Shown here: in pieces, positions 8,172-16,697 of the stretch
How the letters are laid out: each line of letters starts with the position of its first letter
How positions within the stretch are numbered: position 1 is the stretch's first letter
Assembly (NCBI RefSeq): GCF_002285415.1
Contig: NZ_NSBU01000007.1
Span: 684,501-748,500 of the forward strand
Direction of reading: 5' to 3'
DNA from: Actibacterium pelagium
GTDB taxonomy: Bacteria > Pseudomonadota > Alphaproteobacteria > Rhodobacterales > Rhodobacteraceae
Length of the DNA stretch: 64,000 nucleotides
Program-made: the position numbers and the translations under genes
The notes under the pieces: model-generated
What the model was told of the DNA's origin: nothing
The model's input: only the letters and a program-made list of their open reading frames with translations
Databases searched by the model: none

Positions 8172-8851
8172 AGGACTACGGTTTCCTTGCGATTTGGTGC
8201 GAAATTTCCGCCGAAGATTTGGATGACTACCGCGCGTGGCTGACGCAAGAGCACATTGCGGACCGCACGTTTTCGCCAGGCTTTTTGGGGGTCCGCGTGT
8301 TCGAAGAACTGGACAACCCCTTGGCCCATTTCATTCTGTACGCCACGGACGGGCCAGAGGTTCTGAATGGAGCCGAGTACAAGGCCATTCTCGATAACCC
8401 TTCGCCGTGGACGCAGCGGATCATGCCAAAGTTCGGGCCGTTCGATCGCGCGCTTGGCCATCAGATTTTGAAAATTGGTAATGGGTTTGGCTCGCATGTG
8501 GCGATTTGGAAAGTTCGACTTACCAGCCCGGCGCTTGATACCGCCCATCTGAACGAAGAGCTTTCGATCTACCTTGGCAAAGATGGTATCGTCAGCCTGC
8601 GTGTTTGTCAGTTGAACCATGACACAACAGACCGGCACAGCGTCGAAAAGACCATGCGCGGTGGAAACGAAGGAGATTTCGATCTTCTTTTGGTGGCCGA
8701 AACTACAGATGCTTCTTCAGTCCTCGCTGCAAAAACCCACCTTTCCGAAGCGCTTCCAAACCTATTCCAGCATTTCTCGGAAGCAGACGGCAAATGCTTT
8801 AGAATGTTCTACGGTGAGGCTGCTCACGAAGGGCCAAGCCTTTCACTTTGA
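8168..8851 (+). CDS. Hypothetical protein, probable two-repeat dimeric alpha/beta barrel
   Basis: A 227-aa protein whose ATG overlaps the preceding stop (ATGA at 8168-8171). There is no signal peptide or membrane segment. The N-terminal half (GFLAIWCEISAEDLDDYRAWL, then HFILYATDG) and the C-terminal half (SHVAIWKVRLTSPALDT, then FDLLLVAETTD) each show a beta-alpha-beta pattern like ferredoxin-fold dimeric barrels of the EthD/antibiotic-monooxygenase type. That fold resemblance is a weak inference. Its place between the dehydrogenases and the dehydratase suggests an accessory or lactone/isomer-handling role in the same pathway. No named function can be assigned. Confidence 0.75.
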   Translation: MKDYGFLAIWCEISAEDLDDYRAWLTQEHIADRTFSPGFLGVRVFEELDNPLAHFILYATDGPEVLNGAEYKAILDNPSPWTQRIMPKFGPFDRALGHQILKIGNGFGSHVAIWKVRLTSPALDTAHLNEELSIYLGKDGIVSLRVCQLNHDTTDRHSVEKTMRGGNEGDFDLLLVAETTDASSVLAAKTHLSEALPNLFQHFSEADGKCFRMFYGEAAHEGPSLSL

Positions 8852-8870
8852 TCGACAAAGGGACACGGAC

Positions 8871-10760
8871 ATGAAAACCTCTATTGCGACAGTTTCGATC
8901 TCTGGCAGCCTTCGCGAGAAATTGACCGCGATCGCCAAAGCTGGGTTCGACGGTATCGAGATTTTCGAACAGGACTTCATCGCTGACACCGGTTCCCCGC
9001 GGGAGATCGGACAGATGATCCGTGACCACGGTTTGGAAATCACCTTGTTCCAGCCATTCCGTGATTTCGAAGGGTTGCCAGAGCCTTTGCGGGCCAAGGC
9101 CTTTGATCGGGCAAAGTATAAATTCGACACGATGGCAGAATTGGGCACGGATCGGATTCTGGTCTGCTCGTCTTGCCACCCTCAATCACTGGGCGGGATC
9201 GACAGGGCGGCCGACGACTTTGCCGCGCTTGGCGAAATTGCGGCACAATACGATATCTTCGTCGGGTACGAGGCCCTTGCCTGGGGCAAGCATGTCAATG
9301 ACCATCGCGATGCCTGGGAGGTCGTCCGCCGTGCAGACCACCCGAACATTGGCCTGATTGTCGATAGTTTCCACACCCTGTCTCGCAAGATTGATCCGAA
9401 TACGATCCGACGAATTCCTGGCGACAAAATCTTCTTTGTTCAGCTGGCAGATGCGCCGTTGATTGACATGGATCTTCTTTATTGGTCTCGCCATTTCCGG
9501 AATATGCCGGGCGAGGGGGATCTTCCTGTTCTTGATTTCATGCGCGCTGTGACGGCAACGGGCTATCAGGGGCCGATCAGCCTAGAGATTTTCAACGATC
9601 AGTTCCGCGGCGGTCGGCCCGAGACGCTGGCGGTTGATGGATACCGGTCTTTGGTCGCGCTGATGGATGACGTGCGGCTGGCCGAACCGGCGCTAAAAGT
9701 GGATACTCCGAACATCCCTGCCAGAGTGCGCCTTGAGGGGGTGGAATTCATCGAATTTGCGACGCGTGGCGAAGAAGCAAAGGCTTTGGCGCGGACGCTG
9801 CAATCGATGGGGTTTGTCCACGAAGGTGACCACATTTCCAAGAAGGTCGCGCTGTGGCGTCAGGGCGATATCCGCATCATCTTGAACCAAGAGACCACAG
9901 GCTTCGCCAGCTCGGCCTACACGATGCACGGAACGACCATTTGTGATCTGGGCCTACAGGTTAGCAGCGCCAAAGACACCACCGAACGTGCTTTGGCCCT
10001 TGGCGCGACGCCCTTCAACCAACCGGTCGGACCCGGAGAGATGGAGATCCCAGCCATCCGCAGTGTCGGGGGTAGCCTGATCCATTTCATCGATGAACAA
10101 AGCGGTCTGTCTGACGTTTGGTCTGTCGAGTTCCGTCCCGTGTCGGAACCAAAGGATTCTGACTGCGGGCTCGAGCAGGTCGATCATGTCGCCGAGACAA
10201 TGAACTATGACGAGATGCTAAGCTGGGCGCTTTTCTACACAACCCTGTTCCAGATCAGCCGTTCGCCGATGGTGGATGTGGTGGACCCTGACGGTCTGGT
10301 GCGCAGCCAAGCGCTGCAAACCCCGGATGAGGCCGTCCGAATTACCCTCAACGGCGCAGAAACGCACCGGACCTTGGCCGGCAGTTTCCTTGCAGACAGC
10401 TTTGGCGGTGCCGTTCAGCATGTCGCTTTCTCGACGCCTGATATCTTTGAAACGGCGACACAGATGGCCGCGAACGGATTCCAAAGACTAGAGATGACCG
10501 GTAACTACTATGCAGATGTTGCTGCGCGGTTCTCGTTGGACGCAGACGTTCTAGAAAAAATGCGTGCCTTTGACATCCTGTACGATGAAGACGAAAGCGG
10601 TGCGTTCTTCCAGTTCTACAGCCAGCCCTTCAATGGCGGCTTGTTCTTCGAGATCGTTCAGCGCGTCGATGCCTATCAGGGGTACGGAGCGCCCAACGCC
10701 CCGTTCCGGATCGCCGCGCAGAAAAGAAAACTGCGTACCAAAGGTGTCCCGTCAAAATAG
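8871..10760 (+). CDS. quiC: 3-dehydroshikimate dehydratase, two-domain QuiC type
   Basis: A 629-aa fusion, counted from the ATG at 8871 after GGGACACGGAC. Residues 1 to about 270 form a TIM barrel of the sugar-isomerase family with metal-ligand candidates in VGYEALAW, GLIVDSFHTL and SLEIFND. Residues from about 290 to the end form a 4-hydroxyphenylpyruvate-dioxygenase-like vicinal-oxygen-chelate domain, with QVDHVAE, VQHVAFSTPD and FFEIVQR supplying the usual His-His-Glu set. This architecture and length match the fused QuiC enzymes known from Pseudomonas, which convert 3-dehydroshikimate to protocatechuate. It ends the tct-dehydrogenase operon, giving the pathway its aromatic product. No protocatechuate ring-cleavage genes are in the window. 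Confidence 0.88.
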   Translation: MKTSIATVSISGSLREKLTAIAKAGFDGIEIFEQDFIADTGSPREIGQMIRDHGLEITLFQPFRDFEGLPEPLRAKAFDRAKYKFDTMAELGTDRILVCSSCHPQSLGGIDRAADDFAALGEIAAQYDIFVGYEALAWGKHVNDHRDAWEVVRRADHPNIGLIVDSFHTLSRKIDPNTIRRIPGDKIFFVQLADAPLIDMDLLYWSRHFRNMPGEGDLPVLDFMRAVTATGYQGPISLEIFNDQFRGGRPETLAVDGYRSLVALMDDVRLAEPALKVDTPNIPARVRLEGVEFIEFATRGEEAKALARTLQSMGFVHEGDHISKKVALWRQGDIRIILNQETTGFASSAYTMHGTTICDLGLQVSSAKDTTERALALGATPFNQPVGPGEMEIPAIRSVGGSLIHFIDEQSGLSDVWSVEFRPVSEPKDSDCGLEQVDHVAETMNYDEMLSWALFYTTLFQISRSPMVDVVDPDGLVRSQALQTPDEAVRITLNGAETHRTLAGSFLADSFGGAVQHVAFSTPDIFETATQMAANGFQRLEMTGNYYADVAARFSLDADVLEKMRAFDILYDEDESGAFFQFYSQPFNGGLFFEIVQRVDAYQGYGAPNAPFRIAAQKRKLRTKGVPSK

Positions 10761-10903
10761 ACACGGCTTAGGACAGGGACCCAAGGCGACTTTCAAGAGC
10801 AGGTAAATCAAGGATGCCTAGCCTCTGTATACGCCCCCTAATGGAAGCGATTGATCTGGCTGTATGCTGATGCAATTATTGTATCAATATACGGGGGGCG
10901 CCG

Positions 10904-11809
10904 GTGAACCTTGATCTGTTTGAAGACTTTCTAGAACTGGCGCGCGAATTGAATTTCTCGCGGGCAGCGGCAAAGCGGAACATGACACAGCCCGCCTTCA
11001 GTCGACGGATTAAAAGCCTCGAAGACGTGCTTCAGGCCCCCCTTGTCAGTCGGTCCACGCGCAGTGTCACACTGACGCCGGCCGGGGAGGCTCTGCAAGG
11101 TCGGGCCGAAGACATCGTGCGTATGATCGCCGAGACACGGCAGGATGTTCAGGACGCGGCGGGGCAAAGCCGTCGTCAACTCAACCTCGCGGTCACCCAT
11201 GCGCTATCCTACACCTTCGTTCCTCGTTGGCTGATGCAAGTAACAGGACCCGCCGAGCTTGGGACACTGAACATGGTCTCGGATACGCAAAGGCAGTCCA
11301 TCCGGCTCTTACAGGCCGGTGAGGTCAATTTTTTAATTACTCACATGGGGTTGGATCTGCCAAGCGGGCTTTCCAGGCGCCAATTCAACGCCATTCAAAT
11401 CGGTGAAGATCGGCTTGTGCCAGTGTGTGTGCCGCTTGCCGATGGGTCACCACGCTGGTGCTTAGGCGGCGAAGATCCGTTCCCCGTGCTTGATTATGCC
11501 GAGGCATCTGGTCTTCACGCTATCCTTAAATCTTACTGGGCCGCACATGGGCGCCCGGGAATGACGCCGATCATGAGTTCGGTATTGGCTGCGACCAACT
11601 TGGAGATGGCGAAAGAAGGACAGGGCGTCTCCTTCCTGCCTAGCTCAATCGCAGAGCCGGACTTGGCAGCGGGGCATCTGGTGCATGCAGGTGACCTAAA
11701 AAACGAAGTGCCGATTAGGATCATGATATTTCGCAGCAAAGCGCGCCTTTCGCGACATAGTGAGACGTTTTGGCAGCGTGTGGTCGAAAACAGAGAGTCC
11801 GATCTATAA
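10904..11809 (+). CDS. LysR-family regulator, probably of the downstream tarD
   Basis: A 301-aa LysR protein with a GTG start at 10904. The winged HTH covers about residues 1-60 (ELNFSRAAAKRNMTQPAFSRRIKSLE), followed by the substrate-binding domain. The preceding 143 bases after quiC are AT-rich near the gene (TGTATGCTGATGCAATTAT region) and probably hold its own promoter; I could not fix a clear T-N11-A box. It is followed after 110 bases by the D-tartrate dehydratase gene in the same direction. Inference: local regulator of tarD, although control of the quiC operon is also possible. Confidence 0.85.
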   Translation: MNLDLFEDFLELARELNFSRAAAKRNMTQPAFSRRIKSLEDVLQAPLVSRSTRSVTLTPAGEALQGRAEDIVRMIAETRQDVQDAAGQSRRQLNLAVTHALSYTFVPRWLMQVTGPAELGTLNMVSDTQRQSIRLLQAGEVNFLITHMGLDLPSGLSRRQFNAIQIGEDRLVPVCVPLADGSPRWCLGGEDPFPVLDYAEASGLHAILKSYWAAHGRPGMTPIMSSVLAATNLEMAKEGQGVSFLPSSIAEPDLAAGHLVHAGDLKNEVPIRIMIFRSKARLSRHSETFWQRVVENRESDL

Positions 11810-11919
11810 CCTATATGTATAAATAAGGCCGGTAAGAGCATTGGATTTTCGTTGGGCCAGACAGTTAGGGTACCGTCAAACAGCCGTAGCGCGGCGCCAT
11901 TGAACCAAAGGACCACCCG

Positions 11920-13083
11920 ATGCGCATTGTCGATATCTGTGAAGTAACGAAACCTATCTCTTCCCCCATCCGCAACGCCTACATTGATTTCAGCAAGATG
12001 ACTGCAAGCCTTGTGGCTGTCGTTACCGATGTCGAACGGGATGGGCGGCGTGTGGTGGGATACGGGTTCAATTCCAATGGGCGGTACGGGCAGGGTGGTC
12101 TGATCCGAGAACGGTTCCGGGATCGCATTCTAGAGGCTGATCCAGCGTCTTTGCTGAATGAAGACGGGTCAAACCTTGATGCTCATAAAATTTGGGCCGC
12201 GATGATGCAGAACGAAAAACCGGGCGGGCATGGCGAACGCTCTGTTGCGGTTGGGACGATCGACATGGCGGTTTGGGACGCCATCGCCAAAATCGAACAG
12301 AAACCGCTGTTTCGTCTGCTGGCCGAACGCAAGGGCGTCGAGGCCAATCCCCGCGTCTTCGTCTATGCCGCTGGCGGGTACTATTACCCCGGCAAGGATG
12401 ACACGGCGCTGCGCCAAGAAATGCGCAGTTACGTCGATCGCGGGTATACCGTCGTCAAGATGAAGATCGGAGGTGCGTCCCTTGCCGAGGATCAGCGCCG
12501 GATCGAGGCTGTCCTGAATGAAATCGGGGATGAAGCGCAGTTGGCAGTCGATGCCAACGGCCGCTTCGATCTGGAAACAGCCATCGCCTATGCCAAGATG
12601 CTGCGCCAATATCCGCTGTTCTGGTACGAAGAGATTGGCGATCCGCTGGACTATCGACTTCAGGCAGCAATGGCAGAGTTCTATCCCGGCCCGATGGCAA
12701 CCGGCGAAAACCTGTTCTCGCACCAAGATGCCCGGAATCTGCTGCGTCATGGCGGGATGCGTCCGGATCGCGACTGGCTGCAATTTGACTGCGCCTTGTC
12801 CTACGGGCTGGTCGAGTACCTGCGAACATTGGATGTGCTGGACGAACTGGGTTGGTCTCCAACCAGATGTATTCCGCACGGCGGGCATCAGATGTCCCTG
12901 AACATCGCAGCCGGTCTGGGGCTTGGCGGCAATGAAAGCTATCCTGATCTGTTCCAGCCCTATGGCGGATTTCCAGATGGTGTCGAAGTGATAGACGGCC
13001 ATATCACGATGCCTGACCTTCCGGGAATCGGGTTTGAGGGTAAGTCCGATCTTATTGCCGTGATGCGGGATCTCGCAGAGTAG
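11920..13083 (+). CDS. tarD: D(-)-tartrate dehydratase, enolase superfamily
   Basis: A 387-aa mandelate-racemase-like enolase-superfamily enzyme. From memory, the sequence is very close to the Bradyrhizobium japonicum D-tartrate dehydratase, and its catalytic residues fall at the expected offset: Lys182 in KMKIGG, metal ligands Asp211 (VDANGRF), Glu237 (YEEIGDP) and Glu263 (TGENLFS), and the base His320 in IPHGGHQ. The family removes water from D-tartrate to give oxaloacetate. It sits alone behind a LysR gene, without a dedicated transporter, so uptake may rely on tctCBA or a distant system. It is followed by a strong bidirectional terminator and then the mobile-element boundary. Confidence 0.9.
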   Translation: MRIVDICEVTKPISSPIRNAYIDFSKMTASLVAVVTDVERDGRRVVGYGFNSNGRYGQGGLIRERFRDRILEADPASLLNEDGSNLDAHKIWAAMMQNEKPGGHGERSVAVGTIDMAVWDAIAKIEQKPLFRLLAERKGVEANPRVFVYAAGGYYYPGKDDTALRQEMRSYVDRGYTVVKMKIGGASLAEDQRRIEAVLNEIGDEAQLAVDANGRFDLETAIAYAKMLRQYPLFWYEEIGDPLDYRLQAAMAEFYPGPMATGENLFSHQDARNLLRHGGMRPDRDWLQFDCALSYGLVEYLRTLDVLDELGWSPTRCIPHGGHQMSLNIAAGLGLGGNESYPDLFQPYGGFPDGVEVIDGHITMPDLPGIGFEGKSDLIAVMRDLAE

Positions 13084-13234
13084 CTTTGAGTTCGCTCTGC
13101 ATCAGGGACGCGCCTGTGCGATAAGAAGCCGGTTTTGAAACGTCCAAAGTAGGATTGGAAATTCGCGATAAGAATTTCCAACGCTTTTCAGCTGGCCGGC
13201 AAAGGCGATCACCTAGCGCAAATCCACACGCAAC

Positions 13235-13270
13235 AAAAAACCCGCCTCGAAATCTCGAAGCGGGTTTTTT
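13235..13270. terminator. Strong bidirectional terminator between tarD and the element boundary
   Basis: An 11-bp perfect stem (A6CCCGC at 13235-13245 with GCGGGT6 at 13260-13270) is flanked by an A-run and a T-run, so it can stop transcription from both sides. On the minus strand it lies just past the displaced 3' end of tRNA-Asn, so it was probably the tRNA terminator before the element inserted. Confidence 0.85.
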
Positions 13271-13296
13271 GTGTGCAATCAACGCCTTGCGGGATG

Positions 13297-13343
13297 ATTG
13301 GCTCCGGCGGTAGGGATCGAACCTACGACCAATTGATTAACAG
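13297..13343 (-). repeat. attL: displaced 3' part of tRNA-Asn
   Basis: Forty-seven bases identical to 23334-23380. On the minus strand it contains the tRNA-Asn sequence from the anticodon stem-loop to the encoded CCA plus two bases, but lacks the 5' part, so it is not a functional tRNA. Identity stops exactly at 13296/23333 and 13344/23381, which defines the crossover segment. Just inside it is a tandem 10-bp repeat (CATTTCTCCG twice, 13356-13375). Confidence 0.93.
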
Positions 13344-13471
13344 CCGCGTCAGGGCCATTTCTCCGCATTTCTCCGATTTTCGCTACACCTACAAAAATGA
13401 CGTAAAAACAATTATTTACGTTGACCGTTTCTGCGCAGGTGACTCATGAATAACGTCAGAATTCGCTCCCT

Positions 13472-13492
13472 GCTGCTTCCGTAGTGCTTCCG
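13472..13492. repeat. Left copy of a 21-bp terminal repeat, probable integrase arm site
   Basis: Twenty-one bases identical, in the same orientation, to 23250-23270. Each copy itself contains TGCTTCCG twice, 11 bases apart. Location between the att repeat and the integrase gene at one end, and beside the att repeat at the other, fits arm-type binding sites for a tyrosine recombinase. Confidence 0.65.
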
Positions 13493-13535
13493 TAGACCGG
13501 GAGAGGGGGCGAAAAACGAAGGCGGAGTTCATGGA

Positions 13536-14726
13536 GTGTTTAAGCTGACCAAACGCAGCGTCGAAGCGCTCGAGATCAAGGAGAAAGACTACTTTGTCTG
13601 GGATACCGAGATAGCGGGTTTCGGTGTCCGCGTCTTTGCGTCGGGTCGGAAATCGTACTTGGTACAATACAGGGCAGGCGGCCGATCAAGACGGCGGTCC
13701 ATTGGTCAGCACGGGGTGCTGACGGCGGAAGAAGCCCGACAGGAGGCGCGAAAACTTTTAGGGGAGGTAGCAAAAGGGGGAAACCCTGCAGAGGAGCGCC
13801 AGCGCATGCTCCGAGCCCCAACCGTTTCCTCCCTCTGCGACCGCTTCTTGGAAGAGTACGCGGCGCACCATTGCAAGCCGTCCACGCGCAAGGGATACGA
13901 GATCGTCGTTCGGACCTGTATCAAACCCAATTTAGGAAGTCGTAAAATCGTGGACGTGACGCGGGCCGAAGTGGTTGAGTTTCATCATGGACTGCGGGAC
14001 CGGCCTTACATGGCAAATCGTGCCGTGAGTATCCTGTCAAAGATGTTCAACTTGGCGGAAGATTGGGGGTTGCGGACGGATGGAACAAACCCGGCGCGGC
14101 GCATCCGAAAATTCCGAGAAGAAGAAAAGAAGCGCTACCTGTCAGATGAAGAACAGGCGCGGCTTGGAAAGGCGCTCGCGGAAGCGCTGGAGACAGGGCA
14201 GGAGTCGCCTTACGCGGTTTCAGCCATATACCTGCTTATGTTGACCGGCTGCCGCCTTGGCGAAATCCTGACGCTGCAATGGGATTTTGTGACGGCGCAT
14301 CATCTGGAACTGCCGGATAGTAAAACCGGACGGCGTCGTATCCCGCTTCCAAGGGAAGTCTATGACGTTATCATGTCGCTGCCGCGTCGTGAGGGAAACC
14401 CCTATGTGATCTTAGGCGAGACGGAAGACGGTCATCTTGTGAACCTTCAAAAGCCGTGGCTTCGTATTCGCAAAGCTGCTGGCCTTGAGGATGTTCGGAT
14501 GCATGACCTTCGCCACACCTATGCAAGTGTTGCGGTTATGAGTGGTATCGATCCATTCCTTCTTAAGGAGATCATGGGGCACAAGAACCTGCAAACGACT
14601 TTGCGTTATGCGCATTTCGCAGATGAGGCAGTTCAGCGCGCGGCGGGTTCGGTTGCGAGCAGGTTGGCGGGGGCATTAAAGGCCAGTCCTTCAGGTAAAC
14701 CTACTTTACGCGTTGTTGGAGTGTGA
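13536..14726 (+). CDS. int: Tyrosine recombinase/integrase of the element
   Basis: A 396-aa tyrosine recombinase of the tRNA-targeting P4-like type, with a GTG start at 13536. It has an N-terminal arm-binding domain (about 1-90; GFGVRVFASGRKSYLVQYR), a core-binding SAM-like domain (about 95-185) and a catalytic domain. Catalytic residues seen: Arg240 in TGCRLGEI, Lys263 in DSKTG, His323 and Arg326 in MHDLRHTYA, His349 in MGHKNLQTT and the nucleophile Tyr358 in LRYAH. It lies next to attL and is transcribed inward. It should catalyse insertion into, and excision from, the 3' half of tRNA-Asn together with the HTH protein at 16315. Confidence 0.95.
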   Translation: MFKLTKRSVEALEIKEKDYFVWDTEIAGFGVRVFASGRKSYLVQYRAGGRSRRRSIGQHGVLTAEEARQEARKLLGEVAKGGNPAEERQRMLRAPTVSSLCDRFLEEYAAHHCKPSTRKGYEIVVRTCIKPNLGSRKIVDVTRAEVVEFHHGLRDRPYMANRAVSILSKMFNLAEDWGLRTDGTNPARRIRKFREEEKKRYLSDEEQARLGKALAEALETGQESPYAVSAIYLLMLTGCRLGEILTLQWDFVTAHHLELPDSKTGRRRIPLPREVYDVIMSLPRREGNPYVILGETEDGHLVNLQKPWLRIRKAAGLEDVRMHDLRHTYASVAVMSGIDPFLLKEIMGHKNLQTTLRYAHFADEAVQRAAGSVASRLAGALKASPSGKPTLRVVGV

Positions 14727-14853
14727 CTCGACGGTTGCGGTGCATGTTTCTTTTAGGCTAATCGAGTGGAGGTATTTCTACTTGCCGCTGTTGCGGCTGC
14801 CTGCTTCAAGTAATGGCGATGAGTACGGTTCTGAGTGAATATTGGAGGCAGAA

Positions 14854-15180
14854 ATGGGCGAGAAAATTGACCAAACCTTTTGGGAAAAAATCTACTATTG
14901 GCCTATCGGAAAAGAACGCATGATGTCACCTAAAGGGCGTCTGGTGTCTGAACTGATTGATATTTTTGGGATGGTAATTGTCGCTGCACTGGGCGGTATG
15001 TTCTTGGCGTTAGCGGTTTTCACAGAAGACCGAGAGGGATTGTTTTTTACCTACAGCAGTAGCGGCGAGAGGTACTGGTACATGGTAATAGGTGCCGGAT
15101 TTATACTGTTTTCTTTGGGTGCAGGAATTGCGCGCCGGATCATTATTTTACCTCCCAAACATCTCAACGACGAAGGTTAA
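14854..15180 (+). CDS. Small two-span membrane protein of unknown function
   Basis: A 108-aa protein from the ATG at 14854, eight bases after a GGAGG; the upstream in-frame TTG at 14842 is less likely. Two hydrophobic spans are clear (about residues 36-55, IFGMVIVAALGGMFLALAVF, and 74-93, YMVIGAGFILFSLGAGIA), flanked by charged ends. I do not recognise the family. It is separated from the integrase by 127 bases without an obvious terminator and may be co-transcribed with it. Small membrane proteins are common cargo in integrative elements, but no role can be stated. Confidence 0.7.
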   Translation: MGEKIDQTFWEKIYYWPIGKERMMSPKGRLVSELIDIFGMVIVAALGGMFLALAVFTEDREGLFFTYSSSGERYWYMVIGAGFILFSLGAGIARRIIILPPKHLNDEG

Positions 15181-15310
15181 CTGGCACTCCTGACGCGCTC
15201 GATTTCAGGCACGTTCTGCGCCAATAAGTATCTGGATCGATACCGCATAATGTATCCTAATGGGCTTTGCTGCGTATCGAAGCTAAAAGGCTCCTAAAAG
15301 GAGTCCATCA

Positions 15311-16123
15311 ATGCGATTTGACCTATCTCGCTATTACAATCTGCTTCAAGTATTTGACCTGGCCGGACGGCGGATTTTTGGCTCCGAGTGGCAAGGTGAC
15401 GAGGTGGGCGCCCGTCCGGTCGCTGACCCAAACAGTATTAAAAAACAGCGATACGAATTTCGAAACAAAATAGCTGAACTTGATGGTCAAATCGCGCCTT
15501 TGCAGGCCCAGTTTGGCATCGACCTAGACATTGAGGAAGCGAAAGAGACATCTGAAAAGTTGCGCCCACTTAAACAGAAAAGAAGCGCATTGGTTTTGGA
15601 GTTCAATAACTTGCCCTATCTGACGGAAAGTTGGGTCGCGAGCGACAACGCTTTTAAGCGTAGAATGAGAGTCGAAAACGAGCTTCGCGCTGCCTTTCGC
15701 GAAGAAAAGCTAGAACTCATTCTTAGCACCGCCGATGTTGTTAAATGGCGGCATTGGGAAGAATATTCTGACTTCAAAGTTTATTTTGATCTTTCGATGG
15801 TTCGGCTGCCTCTCAGCCATACCCAGCAGCGCAGGCGCGCTGCGGGTTTTGTTCGCAAACCTGACCTAGATGCATGGCTGGTCCGGTTCGGAGCCGCCAA
15901 AATTACGGGAGAACCAGAGGAGCGAGAGCATCTTAGAAATTGGCTGGAAGACAAGGTGCGGAGTGACAAAGCCAAAGCGCGAAGTAAAGAGAGTTATCGC
16001 GCCGAGGCACAGCGCCGTTTCCCTAGCATTACAATTCGAATGTTCAACTCAGTCTGGGATCAGGCAGTTCCAGAAGCTTGGAAGCAACCGGGCCGCACTC
16101 GTACTAAATCAGGTAAAAAATAA
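15311..16123 (+). CDS. Hypothetical element-encoded protein (270 aa, charged, coiled-coil region)
   Basis: The ATG at 15311 follows AAAAGGAG with good spacing. The 270-aa product has no signal peptide or membrane span. Residues about 45-95 (KKQRYEFRNKIAELDGQIAPLQ and on) have a heptad-like charged/hydrophobic pattern consistent with a coiled coil. The C-terminal 60 residues are strongly basic (KARSKESYRAEAQRRFP, QPGRTRTKSGKK), which suggests nucleic-acid binding. I do not recognise a family. It lies between the integrase side and the excisionase-like gene, in the usual place for small element-maintenance or DNA-binding proteins. Confidence 0.7.
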   Translation: MRFDLSRYYNLLQVFDLAGRRIFGSEWQGDEVGARPVADPNSIKKQRYEFRNKIAELDGQIAPLQAQFGIDLDIEEAKETSEKLRPLKQKRSALVLEFNNLPYLTESWVASDNAFKRRMRVENELRAAFREEKLELILSTADVVKWRHWEEYSDFKVYFDLSMVRLPLSHTQQRRRAAGFVRKPDLDAWLVRFGAAKITGEPEEREHLRNWLEDKVRSDKAKARSKESYRAEAQRRFPSITIRMFNSVWDQAVPEAWKQPGRTRTKSGKK

Positions 16124-16314
16124 CGCGGATTGGCTTTCTAATTAGCAGCTTTCTTAAGAAATATTCAGTCAACACGTTGAAAAATATAGTGAATAATTAA
16201 AACGCAAAATTGTGCTGATTAAAGTTTTTTGTGCAGACTATTTCAGAACCGGACGCTGAAATAGCTTCAGTTCACAGGCAAGACGCCAAGCAACCAGCAA
16301 TGGGAACTGAAGAG

Positions 16315-16554
16315 ATGATGAAACAAACAAACTTAGATGATGAGGCACCCGACCTCGACCAACTCATGGATGAACGTCAAGCAGCGGATGTGCTGTGCTA
16401 CTCCGTGCGCGCGCTCCAGAACTGGCGACATCGTGGAGGCGGTCCGCGTTTCGTAAAAGTATCGGCCCGGTCCGTCCGCTACCGTCGTCGCGATCTACTC
16501 GATTGGATCAATGAGCGCACCGTGGGCAATACTACCCAGACACCACTTCAATAA
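16315..16554 (+). CDS. Excisionase/AlpA-like helix-turn-helix protein
   Basis: A 79-aa product from the ATG at 16315, preceded by GAAGAG; in-frame alternatives are the GTG at 16231 and ATGs at 16300 and 16318. The core DERQAADVLCYSVRALQNWR, then RHRGGGPRFVKVSARSVRYRRRDLLDWI, is a MerR-like winged HTH (HTH_17/AlpA type): a recognition helix around ALQNWR and the wing ending in RRRDLLDWI. Such proteins act as recombination directionality factors or regulators of integrase genes in P4-like elements and phage satellites. Two strong hairpins follow directly, ending this transcript before the next gene. Confidence 0.83.
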   Translation: MMKQTNLDDEAPDLDQLMDERQAADVLCYSVRALQNWRHRGGGPRFVKVSARSVRYRRRDLLDWINERTVGNTTQTPLQ

Positions 16555-16564
16555 TCTAGTTTTG

Positions 16565-16593
16565 CCCGTGTGAGGTTGGCAGCGTCACACGGG
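16565..16593 (+). terminator. Hairpin 1 downstream of the HTH gene
   Basis: Perfect 9-bp arms CCCGTGTGA (16565-16573) and TCACACGGG (16585-16593), followed by ATTTTGGGG. The run of four T is short, so this may be a weak terminator or a processing hairpin. Confidence 0.6.
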
Positions 16594-16617
16594 ATTTTGG
16601 GGCCGGATGGCTCTTAA

Positions 16618-16647
16618 GGGCGCGAGGTCAATCGCCATCTCGCGCCC
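16618..16647 (+). terminator. Hairpin 2 downstream of the HTH gene, terminator-like
   Basis: Perfect 9-bp arms GGGCGCGAG (16618-16626) and CTCGCGCCC (16639-16647), followed by TTCCTTTG. Together with the hairpin 25 bases upstream it separates the HTH gene from the small gene at 16698. Confidence 0.65.
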
Positions 16648-16697
16648 TTCCTTTGTCCAAAAGACGGCGATCACTGTAAATGAAAGGAAATATTCGA

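Noticed and set aside
13297-13343. A second tRNA-Asn gene at the left end of the element
   Set aside because: Only the part from the anticodon loop to CCA is present; the 5' half is missing, so it is an att fragment.
13356-13375. Start of a CRISPR or long tandem array (CATTTCTCCG twice)
   Set aside because: Only two 10-bp units without spacers; more likely part of the att/integrase region.
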